A stretch of 9,644 bases of DNA from Chloroflexota bacterium (GCA_016199425.1 JACQGT010000257.1:1-9644); one strand, 5' to 3'; numbered from the stretch's first letter, positions 1-5,783 are shown. Made by a program: numbers and translations. The notes: a model not told the origin generated them from the sequence alone.

Positions 1-27
1 CCATTGATCTGCTCCCAGAAGGTAAGG

Positions 28-50
28 GACTGGCGACTGGTGACTGGTGA
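28..50. repeat. Tandem heptamer repeat (GACTGGY)n
   Basis: Three consecutive 7-base units (GACTGGC, GACTGGT, GACTGGT) followed by a partial GA. It lies in the 100-base non-coding stretch downstream of the last permease gene. No gene is visible in that stretch. A second, unrelated heptamer array starts 24 bases further right. Short tandem repeats of 7-base period of this kind occur between genes in cyanobacteria and Chloroflexota; no function is evident here. Confidence 0.7.
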
Positions 51-73
51 GCTTCGTCGCCGATCTCTACTCC

Positions 74-101
74 CTAATCGCTAATCGCTAATCGCCAATC
101 T
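74..101. repeat. Tandem heptamer repeat (CTAATCG)n
   Basis: Three perfect copies of CTAATCG and a fourth degenerate copy (CCAATCT) run up to and touch the stop codon (TGA, 101-103 on the minus strand) of the permease gene. Read on the minus strand the unit is CGATTAG. It has the same 7-base period as the neighbouring array at 28-50 but a different sequence. It is probably slipped-strand tandem DNA of the dispersed intergenic type. Confidence 0.75.
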
Positions 102-1318
102 CATTTGTATTTGATACGCGGGTCGACGACTGTGTAGAGAATGTCGCCCAACAGAAGGGCAAAAACGGTTAACACCGCGGTGATGAAGATAAAAGCCAGG
201 GCAATCGGCCAGTCACTGCGGCTGAGGGCGTCAAAGTAGAGGCGTCCCATCCCCGGCCAGGCGAAGACCGTCTCGGTGATGATGGCGCCGCTGAAGATGC
301 CGGGGATCGTCAGCACTACAATCGTCACAAAGGGGATCAGAGCGTTGCGCAGGGTATGCTTGTAGATGACGACTCTCTCCATCAGCCCTTTGGCCCGGGC
401 CGTGCGCACGTAATCCTGGCGCAACACTTCTAACATGGAAGTCCGCACAAAGCGGCTCCAGCCGGCCATATTGAAGAATGTCAACACCAGCAGGGGCATA
501 AAGAGATGGAGCGCCCGATCCCAGAGGGAGCCGGCTTCCACCCGGGGCAACCAGTCGGCGATACTGTAGCCGCGCATGGCCTCGCGCAGACCGGAGGGCA
601 GGCGCGGAATCCAGGGGATGGTGTCCTGCAAGAAGACTGGCATAACCGAGAAGACCAGAATCAACAGGAGGGCGAAGAAAAAGACAGGCATGGACGAACC
701 GATAAAGGCCAGTGTTGTAAAGAAGTAGTCGAAGCGGGAGTATTGATTGACCGCGCTGTAGATGCCGATGGGCACGCCAATCAATAGCGAAAGGAGCGTC
801 GCTGTCACCAGCAGTTCCAGAGTAGCGTTCAGGCGGCTGAGCAGTTCGTCCAGTACAGGGCGACCAGGGCGAATGACGGTTGACTGCCCGAAGTCCCCGC
901 GCAGGATGCCCTTGCTGCTGCGTACGGCCGGGTGCAGTTCGGAAATCTCGGAGAGATAGACGTAATCATCGCAACCCGTGGGCCGGGTGACTGTGTTGCC
1001 GTTGCGATCCCTCACCTGCTCCTCCCGGGTCAAGTAACAGCCCATGGGGATATTGGCAAACAACTCCTGCCCGCCGACCAGGATGGGACCAGAGGGGACG
1101 CCGATCAGCCAGCGGGAGAAACGCACAGGCAGGTAGAGGTCCAACTCGTATTGGGCCTTGATACGTGCGATATCTTCCCGGCTCAAGCGCTGCTGTTGCT
1201 GCTGCAAACCGGTCAGCGGACCGCCTGGTGCGATGTTAAAGAGAATAAAAGTCGCCAGCGCCGACAAAAAGATCACAAAGATCATCTGGATGACGCGGCG
1301 GATCAGATAATTGGTCAT
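101..1318 (-). CDS. ABC transporter permease, DppB/OppB type, with enlarged extracytoplasmic loop
   Basis: A 405-residue inner-membrane permease of a peptide/nickel-class (family 5) ABC importer. It starts with a typical DppB N-terminus (M-T-N-Y-L-I-R-R, then a hydrophobic helix at about 10-29). The binding-protein-dependent transport domain fills about 165-400, with helices near 165-190, 200-230, 270-288, 325-350 and 372-398. The cytoplasmic EAA-like loop that docks the ATPase is D-Y-V-R-T-A-R-A-K-G at 302-311. The protein ends in the usual V-V-D-P-R-I. A GGGAG ribosome site lies 8 bases before the ATG. It is longer than the usual 305-355 residues: the loop between helix 1 and the core (about 73-135) carries an extra segment with two cysteines (C94, C116) and a short run of five glutamines precedes it (39-43). 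It follows the permuted binding protein by 247 bases, which include a terminator-like hairpin, and is presumably its partner. The matching DppC-type permease would lie past the left edge. The substrate is unknown. Confidence 0.93.
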   Translation of the reverse strand: MTNYLIRRVIQMIFVIFLSALATFILFNIAPGGPLTGLQQQQQRLSREDIARIKAQYELDLYLPVRFSRWLIGVPSGPILVGGQELFANIPMGCYLTREEQVRDRNGNTVTRPTGCDDYVYLSEISELHPAVRSSKGILRGDFGQSTVIRPGRPVLDELLSRLNATLELLVTATLLSLLIGVPIGIYSAVNQYSRFDYFFTTLAFIGSSMPVFFFALLLILVFSVMPVFLQDTIPWIPRLPSGLREAMRGYSIADWLPRVEAGSLWDRALHLFMPLLVLTFFNMAGWSRFVRTSMLEVLRQDYVRTARAKGLMERVVIYKHTLRNALIPFVTIVVLTIPGIFSGAIITETVFAWPGMGRLYFDALSRSDWPIALAFIFITAVLTVFALLLGDILYTVVDPRIKYK

Positions 1319-1348
1319 AATTCCAACTCCCGACTATCCACAATTTTC

Positions 1349-1425
1349 AGAGAGGACGCAGATTTTCATGATCTGAATTGATCTGCGCTGATCCATTTCG
1401 ATCATGAAAATCTGCGTCCCTCTCT
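1349..1425. repeat. Imperfect palindromic element (25-bp arms, 26-base loop)
   Basis: The left arm (1349-1373, AGAGAGGACGCAG... to GATC) is the reverse complement of the right arm (1400-1425) except for one extra C in the right arm. The loop (1374-1399) holds a third copy of the ATCTGCG core and GATC motifs, so the element is internally repetitive. It lies in the spacer between the binding protein stop and the permease start and would form a long hairpin in the transcript. It looks like a dispersed REP/MITE-like intergenic element rather than an operator, because the arms are too long and the loop too wide for a simple protein site. Confidence 0.8.
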
Positions 1426-1436
1426 TACCGGAAATC

Positions 1437-1487
1437 ACAAAGCAAAAGCGGGTGGAACAATCCAGTACGGAATGCCCCACCCGCTTT
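1437..1487 (-). terminator. Terminator-like hairpin after the permuted binding-protein gene
   Basis: On the minus strand an 11-bp perfect stem (AAAGCGGGTGG / CCACCCGCTTT; arms 1477-1487 and 1445-1455) encloses a 21-base loop and is followed by the T-rich tail TGCTTTGTG. It begins 78 bases after the stop codon of the upstream lipoprotein gene. The tail is interrupted and the loop is large, so it may be a leaky terminator that leaves the lipoprotein more abundant than the permease behind it. Confidence 0.55.
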
Positions 1488-1565
1488 CGTTGTCACACAG
1501 CACGCATGAGTAGTGGTGTACGTCAGCCCACCTGCTTCGCGCCCGTTGCGAACAGGGGAGCCTGA

Positions 1566-3515
1566 CTACTTGGTATACAGGTTCATGTCGATGTGTTCCC
1601 AGGTCGGGCTGGGGATGATCTCCACATTGACTTTGCCTTCCGCCGCGGCGTCGATGACAGTCTGCACTTCAGCGCCGCCACCCAGGGTGGCCCGCTCCAG
1701 GTAGTCCAGATCGCCGGCCAGCAACTGGGCCACGGCCTGGTTGGTGTCCTGGACGATAACGACGATGACCTTCTGCACCTTGGGCGCAGGCTCAAAGTAG
1801 GGGTTGACATCCATCTCGATGCGTTCGCCCTTCACCCAGTTGGTGATGACGAAGGGGCCGGCGCTCAGGGGCTTCTCGGCGATTTCGGGCAGGGTGGCCC
1901 ACTCGGCCGCTGGCACATCCGCCAGGTTGCGGCCATCGCCCAAGACTTGGTGGCTGGGATAGACGCCAATCGGGCTGAGGAAGTAGGTCGGGTCCTGGTA
2001 GCCGGGCACATAAGTGACCACAGCCTGCATCTCCGGACCAAATTCCACACCCTGCATAGCATCGCAGGTGATGTAGGAAACCGCACCCGAGGTCTTGTCG
2101 CAGTCGATCTGGTAGGAGAGTTCCATGTCACCCACAGAAGCCGGGGTGCCATCGCTCCAGGTGAAGGGCTTGATCTTGTAGGTGACGACCAGTTGGGGCA
2201 ACATCACCGCACTGGAGCCGTCGTACTCGACTGTCTCGCCGTCCACGATAATCTTTGTGCCGGCTGCCAATTCTTCCGGCTCGCCGTCCACATTGTAGAC
2301 CATATCGCCGGCCTTGACTTCCACCATCTCATTGGTGGCCAGGCCCGCTTCCAGGGTGGAGAGACCGTCCTGCATCACAGGCTGGTAGTCATAGCTATAT
2401 TGGGTGCTCAAGATGCCCTGGCTCATCTGAGCGATTTGGCGCTGCACAGCCGCAGAAGCGATCAGGCTGAACATTGTGGAGGGTTCCTGGGAGAAGCCGA
2501 CGACCATTGTGTCGCCGCCGTCCGCCAGTTCCCACTCCCAGGAGTTGGCCGAGGTGTACTCGGTGGGATCCGGGCGGAAGTTGAGCAGATTGGTGCTCCA
2601 GGCTTCGGCCTCGGCCCGCTGGAAGAGGGGCAGGGAGACCATATCCGCGGAGAAGTGCTTCTGCACGGTGTCGTAAGCGGCAATGCGCTCGGCCCGGTCC
2701 AGAGTGTTGTTGCCAGCAACGATGGCCCGGCTGGCTTCCTCGTTGCACCAGCCCATGTAGTTTTGGCCTTCCCAGTTGTTGCTGGGCAGAGGAATCTGGT
2801 TGCAGGCGTAGAGGGTGCGACCGCTGGGGTTGGTCTGGCCGACCCAGGCGAAAGCGCCCAACTCGAAGTCACGGCGGGAGAGACCGGTGCTGTCGCCGAA
2901 CCACCAGGAGGCGGGGGTGTGCAGGCGGATGATCTGAATGCCGCAGCCCTTCAAGTTCTGCTCGGCCACCGCGGCCCAGGTCTGGCGGAATTGAGCGGTG
3001 GTGGTGGTGAATTTCAGGGAGAGCGGGTTGCCATCCTTCTCGCGGATGCCGTCGCCATCTGCATCGACCCAGCCCGCCGCTTCCAGAGAGGCCATCGCCG
3101 CAGCCGGATCATAGGCATAATCCGTATAGCCGCCGCTGTAAGCCCAGTGGCTCTTGGGCAGGAAGGTGTCCATACGCAGGGTGGACTTCACATCGTCCGC
3201 CACGTAGGGGTAAACGGAGGCGATCAGCTCATCCCGGTTGATGCACTGGGCAATGGCCTGGCGCACAACGATGTCGCTCAGGATGGGGTGGGGTGTGGTG
3301 TAGTCTTCAGCCGAGACCTCCACAATCTTCTCGACTTCAACTTCCTTCGTGACTTCAACTTCCTTCACCACTTCCTTCTCAACGATCTTTTCGACCTCTC
3401 GGGTCACTTCGACGATCTGGGGTTGGCCTGCCGGTTGGGCAGGACAGGCAGCCAGCACGAAGGCCAGCACTGTCAAGACACCGACCAGAGTCAGCCATTT
3501 CTTGGTGTAGTGCAT
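1566..3515 (-). CDS. Circularly permuted family 5 solute-binding lipoprotein
   Basis: A 649-residue extracytoplasmic solute-binding protein of an ABC importer (peptide/nickel class), anchored as a lipoprotein: signal helix, then lipobox L-A-A-C with the modified cysteine at residue 24. A charged V/E/K linker spans about 39-71. The domain order is then reversed relative to the family. The usual C-terminal half comes first (about 72-330): D-I-V-V-R-Q-A-I, Y-D-P-A-A-A-M-A-S-L-E-A-A-G-W, a D-A-D-G-D-G-I-R-E loop, and the C-terminal N-Y-M-G-W-C-N-E-E to S-L-P-L-F block. The usual N-terminal half follows (about 334-649): G-G-D-T-M-V-V-G-F-S-Q-E-P, F-T-W-S-D-G-T-P, S-A-G-P-F-V-I, L-A-G-D-L-D-Y, ending at H-I-D-M-N-L-Y-T-K. 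The start is set at 3515 because AAAGGAG sits 6 bases before this ATG; the in-frame ATG at 3521 abuts the ribosome site. Ligand unknown. Confidence 0.93.
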   Translation of the reverse strand: MHYTKKWLTLVGVLTVLAFVLAACPAQPAGQPQIVEVTREVEKIVEKEVVKEVEVTKEVEVEKIVEVSAEDYTTPHPILSDIVVRQAIAQCINRDELIASVYPYVADDVKSTLRMDTFLPKSHWAYSGGYTDYAYDPAAAMASLEAAGWVDADGDGIREKDGNPLSLKFTTTTAQFRQTWAAVAEQNLKGCGIQIIRLHTPASWWFGDSTGLSRRDFELGAFAWVGQTNPSGRTLYACNQIPLPSNNWEGQNYMGWCNEEASRAIVAGNNTLDRAERIAAYDTVQKHFSADMVSLPLFQRAEAEAWSTNLLNFRPDPTEYTSANSWEWELADGGDTMVVGFSQEPSTMFSLIASAAVQRQIAQMSQGILSTQYSYDYQPVMQDGLSTLEAGLATNEMVEVKAGDMVYNVDGEPEELAAGTKIIVDGETVEYDGSSAVMLPQLVVTYKIKPFTWSDGTPASVGDMELSYQIDCDKTSGAVSYITCDAMQGVEFGPEMQAVVTYVPGYQDPTYFLSPIGVYPSHQVLGDGRNLADVPAAEWATLPEIAEKPLSAGPFVITNWVKGERIEMDVNPYFEPAPKVQKVIVVIVQDTNQAVAQLLAGDLDYLERATLGGGAEVQTVIDAAAEGKVNVEIIPSPTWEHIDMNLYTK

Positions 3516-3521
3516 ATCCAT

Positions 3522-3528
3522 CTCCTTT
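3522..3528 (-). promoter_or_regulatory. Ribosome binding site that decides the start of the permuted binding protein
   Basis: AAAGGAG on the minus strand. Two in-frame ATG codons follow: one directly adjacent (3519-3521) and one after 6 bases (3513-3515). The 6-base spacing is the same as at the other lipoprotein gene in the window (8961-8967), which favours the second ATG and gives both proteins their lipobox cysteine at residue 24. Confidence 0.75.
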
Positions 3529-3611
3529 GGTGAACAAAAACTACAGATGTACTAAAAATCTGCTTGCATCACAATCGTGGGACTGACTGCTCTGCACGCA
3601 AGTTACACGCT

Positions 3612-3639
3612 ATCGTACCCTATTACGCTCATCTGTCAA
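3612..3639 (-). promoter_or_regulatory. Sigma-70-like promoter of the permuted binding protein gene
   Basis: On the minus strand a perfect -35 box TTGACA (3634-3639) is followed after 16 bases by TACGAT (3612-3617), which matches 4 of 6 positions of the -10 consensus. Transcription would start near 3605, giving a leader of roughly 90 bases before the ATG at 3515. The location downstream of the cytochrome gene and the palindrome at 3693-3754 fits a separate transcription unit for the lipoprotein and permease. It is identified by consensus only. Confidence 0.5.
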
Positions 3640-3667
3640 AATCGCCAAAGTGCAACCTCGACAGAAG

Positions 3668-3679
3668 CAACTATAGTTG
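3668..3679. promoter_or_regulatory. 12-bp perfect palindrome upstream of the promoter (possible operator)
   Basis: CAACTATAGTTG is a perfect dyad located 28 bases upstream of the -35 box at 3634-3639. Size and position suit an activator site for a dimeric regulator, but a single 12-bp palindrome can occur by chance and no regulator gene is in the window. Confidence 0.25.
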
Positions 3680-3692
3680 TTCAGGTAATCAT

Positions 3693-3754
3693 GCGTAGGG
3701 GCCTGCTTGCTGCGCCCGTGGCCCGAAGCGGGCGCAGCAAGCAGGCCCCTACGC
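3693..3754. repeat. Palindromic element, copy 1 (26-bp perfect arms, 10-base loop)
   Basis: Arms at 3693-3718 and 3729-3754 are perfect reverse complements; the loop is 3719-3728. Read on the minus strand it has the order GTAGGGGC, CTG, CTTGCTGCGCCCG, loop CTTCGGGCCA, then the mirrored arm. Copy 2 at 5712-5775, in the opposite orientation, shares outer stem, inner stem and 8 of 10 loop bases. It sits 28 bases after the cytochrome stop codon and upstream of the promoter of the next gene, so its hairpin could act as the 3' end structure of the cytochrome transcript. There is no T-run for an intrinsic terminator. Confidence 0.9.
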
Positions 3755-3782
3755 CCCACGAATCCTTATGCGATTGACTATT

Positions 3783-4499
3783 TCAGCGCCGTCTTCTGCG
3801 CACCCAGGCGACCCCACCGACCACCAGACCAGCCCCAGCTAGAATCAGAAGTGGTCTTACCCATATCTGATTCGACACTTTTGCTTCAGACACAGCGGCT
3901 TGGACAACAGGCTGCGCTACACTCGTGCGGGATGTGGGCGCTCTTGCCGCAAGTTCCATCCAATCCAAATCGCTGTTCAAGCCGGTTATTCCGTTGGCGT
4001 CGGCCAAATAGACGGCAATTCGCTGGTACTGCTCGTCCTCCAAAAAGCCCGGCATGTGCCAGGGCATGGAAAACTGGATGTACTCGTGGAGATCACCGAT
4101 GGTGGCAAAGCGGGCCAGGGTATAGTCGCCGATGACCGGCGGCGCATAGCGGGGCAATTCGAAACCGTCGGGTGGGTGGTTGGCGGCGTGGCAACGGCTT
4201 TGCCAGCAGTTGGCGTCGGCTGGGTCGCCGGCATTGCGCCACTCTTCCGTCAGCCCCTGGCCTCTGTCGCCATGACAGACCATACAGTAGAGATAATACT
4301 CAGTATGGCCCAATTCCACCAAAGTGGGTGGATCGGAAACGGGTGGTGGTGATAACCGATCCCGAATGTCACTCATTGACCGGGATGCGTCGTCCCCGCT
4401 TTGGGCTGCGCTGGTGGGGGCAAGGAACATTGCCACACCAACAACCCACAAGAGAAGAATCGTCCCAATAATCAGCCGCCCCGTTGCTCTACGGTTCAC
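3783..4499 (-). CDS. Membrane-attached c-type cytochrome with CxxCH and CX4CH motifs
   Basis: A 238-residue class I-like cytochrome c, expected on the outer face of the membrane. From the GTG start: basic N-terminus (N-R-R) and a hydrophobic signal/anchor helix at about 9-29, then the haem site C-M-V-C-H (72-76). A second motif N-C-W-Q-S-R-C-H follows (C98, C103, H104: CX4CH), then P-P-V-I-G, and F-S-M-P-W-H-M-P-G-F at about 143-152 with candidate axial methionines M145 and M149. A C-terminal helix (about 214-233) ends in a run of five arginines. It may carry one haem, or two if CX4CH is used. Its partner is unknown. GTG at 4499 is chosen because N-R-R plus the helix follows directly; an in-frame TTG at 4523 with AAGGA upstream would add 8 residues. 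It lies 136 bases behind a peptide-transporter permease, with a palindrome between them. No respiratory gene is in view. Confidence 0.87.
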   Translation of the reverse strand: MNRRATGRLIIGTILLLWVVGVAMFLAPTSAAQSGDDASRSMSDIRDRLSPPPVSDPPTLVELGHTEYYLYCMVCHGDRGQGLTEEWRNAGDPADANCWQSRCHAANHPPDGFELPRYAPPVIGDYTLARFATIGDLHEYIQFSMPWHMPGFLEDEQYQRIAVYLADANGITGLNSDLDWMELAARAPTSRTSVAQPVVQAAVSEAKVSNQIWVRPLLILAGAGLVVGGVAWVRRRRR

Positions 4500-4543
4500 T
4501 ATCCCAGCAGCTTTCCAGCACAATCGGAGTGATTCCTTGTCGC

Positions 4544-4639
4544 CTTAGGATTGGCGGCTAAACAACTTGTGGATTTCGCCTGACGATCAGCGTAGGACAG
4601 TACGTGAAATCCACAAGTTAAATGATCGCCAATCCTTAG
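4544..4639. repeat. Long imperfect palindrome between permease and cytochrome genes
   Basis: Two nested inverted repeats share one axis. The inner arms AACTTGTGGATTTC (4564-4577) and their exact complement (4606-4619) give 14 bp. The outer arms GGATTGGCG (4548-4556) and complement (4627-4635) give 9 bp, with further matches out to 4544/4639. Unpaired 7-base stretches lie between them and a 28-base apical loop (4578-4605) in the middle. It includes the stop codon (TAA, 4636-4638) of the permease and fills most of the spacer to the cytochrome gene. It is unlike the GTAGGGGC palindromes, so it is a different repeat family or a large 3' processing/stability structure. Confidence 0.8.
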
Positions 4640-5682
4640 CTGTCCTTGCCGCGCATGCGCGGGTCCAGAATATCCCGCAAGCCGTCGCCGATCAGATTCC
4701 AGCCCAGACCAAAAAGCACCAGTGCAATCCCCGGAAAGACAATAATGTACCAGTAGGTGTCCAGGCTCAGAATGTAGTCCCGGGCAAAGCTGATGACCTG
4801 CCCCCAATCGGCGTAGCCAATGTCCGTGCCCACGCCCAGGAAGCTGAGGGCGGCAAAGCTAAGCACAACGGCACCCACATCCAGCGAGGCCAGCACCATT
4901 GTGGAGAAGATGGCGTTGGGCAGCACGTGGCGGATCAAAATCCGATTGTCCTGCGCGCCCACCGTCCTGGCCGCCAGCACGAAATCCCGCTCTTTGGTCG
5001 TCAGAATGTCCCCGCGCAACACGCGGGCGTAGGTCATCCAACCAAAGGCAACGAGAGCAATGACCGACGGCCAGATGCCGCGCCCGATCAACGGCACGAG
5101 AATGGCCGAAAGTGTGAGCGCGGCCAGAAGGAAAGGGAAGGCCATAAAAATTTCGGTGATGCGCATCAGTACATCATCGATGAAGCCACCGTAGAATGCG
5201 GAGAGCGAGCCGACGATCAGCCCGATGAACAGGGACGAAGCCACCACCAGAATCCCCACCAGCAGTGCGGTGCGGGTTCCCCAAATGATGCCGTAGAAGA
5301 TGTCAAACTGGCCGCTCGTCGTCCCCATCAGATGAACCCATTCGCTCTTGCCTGTGATCGGCTCGTACCAGAAAGGAAGCGGCGGCGCTCCTCGGCTCCA
5401 CTCCGCGCCCGGCGCTTTGGGCGTGGGGCCAAAACCGTCACGCGGGATATTATACGGGTCTGCATTGAGGCGCACAGGCGGGGCCAGAGTGGGCGCAAGG
5501 AATGCAATGGCCAGGAAGAGCAAGACGATCAGAGACCCCAGCACCGACAGCGGATTGGTGAGCAGCCCGCGTAGGATGCGCGCCCATTCCGGCCCCAGCA
5601 GCCGTTCCAGGCCGCTGGGTTCGGGCAGAACAAACGCGCCGTCGCGCCGGCTGAGATTGATGGTAGAAATTGCGTTCTCCAT
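4636..5682 (-). CDS. ABC transporter permease, DppC/OppC type
   Basis: A 348-residue inner-membrane permease, the DppC-type half of a family 5 ABC importer channel. The N-terminal region has the short cytoplasmic segment typical of the OppC family (about 20-45, with L-T-N-P-L-S-V-L-G) and a first helix at about 46-66. A periplasmic loop (about 67-128) and the transport domain (about 130-335) follow. The ATPase-docking EAA loop reads D-F-V-L-A-A-R-T-V-G-A, then I-L-I-R-H-V-L-P-N-A (233-257), which is the OppC pattern. The C-terminus L-R-D-I-L-D-P-R-M-R-G-K is also characteristic. The partner permease gene ends 101 bases upstream, but a 64-base palindrome has come to lie in between. The ribosome site is modest (GAGGA, 9 bases before ATG) and can fold into a small GAGG/CCTC hairpin. 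The last codons and stop are part of the palindrome at 4544-4639. Confidence 0.94.
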   Translation of the reverse strand: MENAISTINLSRRDGAFVLPEPSGLERLLGPEWARILRGLLTNPLSVLGSLIVLLFLAIAFLAPTLAPPVRLNADPYNIPRDGFGPTPKAPGAEWSRGAPPLPFWYEPITGKSEWVHLMGTTSGQFDIFYGIIWGTRTALLVGILVVASSLFIGLIVGSLSAFYGGFIDDVLMRITEIFMAFPFLLAALTLSAILVPLIGRGIWPSVIALVAFGWMTYARVLRGDILTTKERDFVLAARTVGAQDNRILIRHVLPNAIFSTMVLASLDVGAVVLSFAALSFLGVGTDIGYADWGQVISFARDYILSLDTYWYIIVFPGIALVLFGLGWNLIGDGLRDILDPRMRGKDS

Positions 5683-5711
5683 AGGAGGAGTTCCTCGCGC
5701 AAAGAACTTTT

Positions 5712-5775
5712 CGTAGGGGCGCTTGCTTGCTGCGCCCGCTTCAGGTCACGGGCGCAGCAAGCAAGCGCCCCTACG
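5712..5775. repeat. Palindromic element, copy 2 (27-bp perfect arms, 10-base loop)
   Basis: Arms at 5712-5738 and 5749-5775 are perfect reverse complements around the loop CTTCAGGTCA (5739-5748). On the plus strand the arm reads GTAGGGGC, GCTTG, CTTGCTGCGCCCG. Copy 1 (3693-3754, opposite orientation) has CTG instead of GCTTG, changed on both arms so that pairing is kept. This copy starts 8 bases after the DppB-type permease stop codon and ends 29 bases before the DppC-type start, inside what should be one operon. Confidence 0.9.
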
Positions 5776-5783
5776 TTGAGAGA

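Noticed and set aside
1349..1425. The palindrome as a CRISPR-like repeat
   Set aside because: There is only one inverted structure with no regularly spaced direct repeats and no cas gene in the window.
1566..3521. The reversed order of blocks in the binding protein as an assembly error or a frameshifted pair of genes
   Set aside because: The frame is continuous with a normal signal peptide, linker and stop, both junctions fall between domain blocks, and the blocks are complete with no duplication left over. A misassembly cannot be fully excluded without reads.
1593..3533. A 646-codon open frame on the plus strand antisense to the permuted binding protein
   Set aside because: It follows from the codon bias of the minus-strand gene. 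The translation is rich in H, G, D and V without domains, and the minus-strand frame has a signal peptide, lipobox and family motifs.
3577..4135. Short plus-strand frames in the spacer before the permuted binding protein and into the cytochrome gene
   Set aside because: They run through the palindrome and promoter and then antisense to the cytochrome; composition is random and no ribosome site is seen.
4567..5574. A 335-codon plus-strand frame across the DppC-type permease
   Set aside because: It is the mirror of a hydrophobic membrane protein and reads as H/Q/R/D-rich sequence with no domain; it also starts inside a palindrome.
3693..5775. The two GTAGGGGC palindromes as the ends of one composite transposon carrying the cytochrome and permease genes
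   Set aside because: Each copy is a complete palindrome in itself, there is no transposase between them, the segment would cut an operon, and no target-site duplication is visible.
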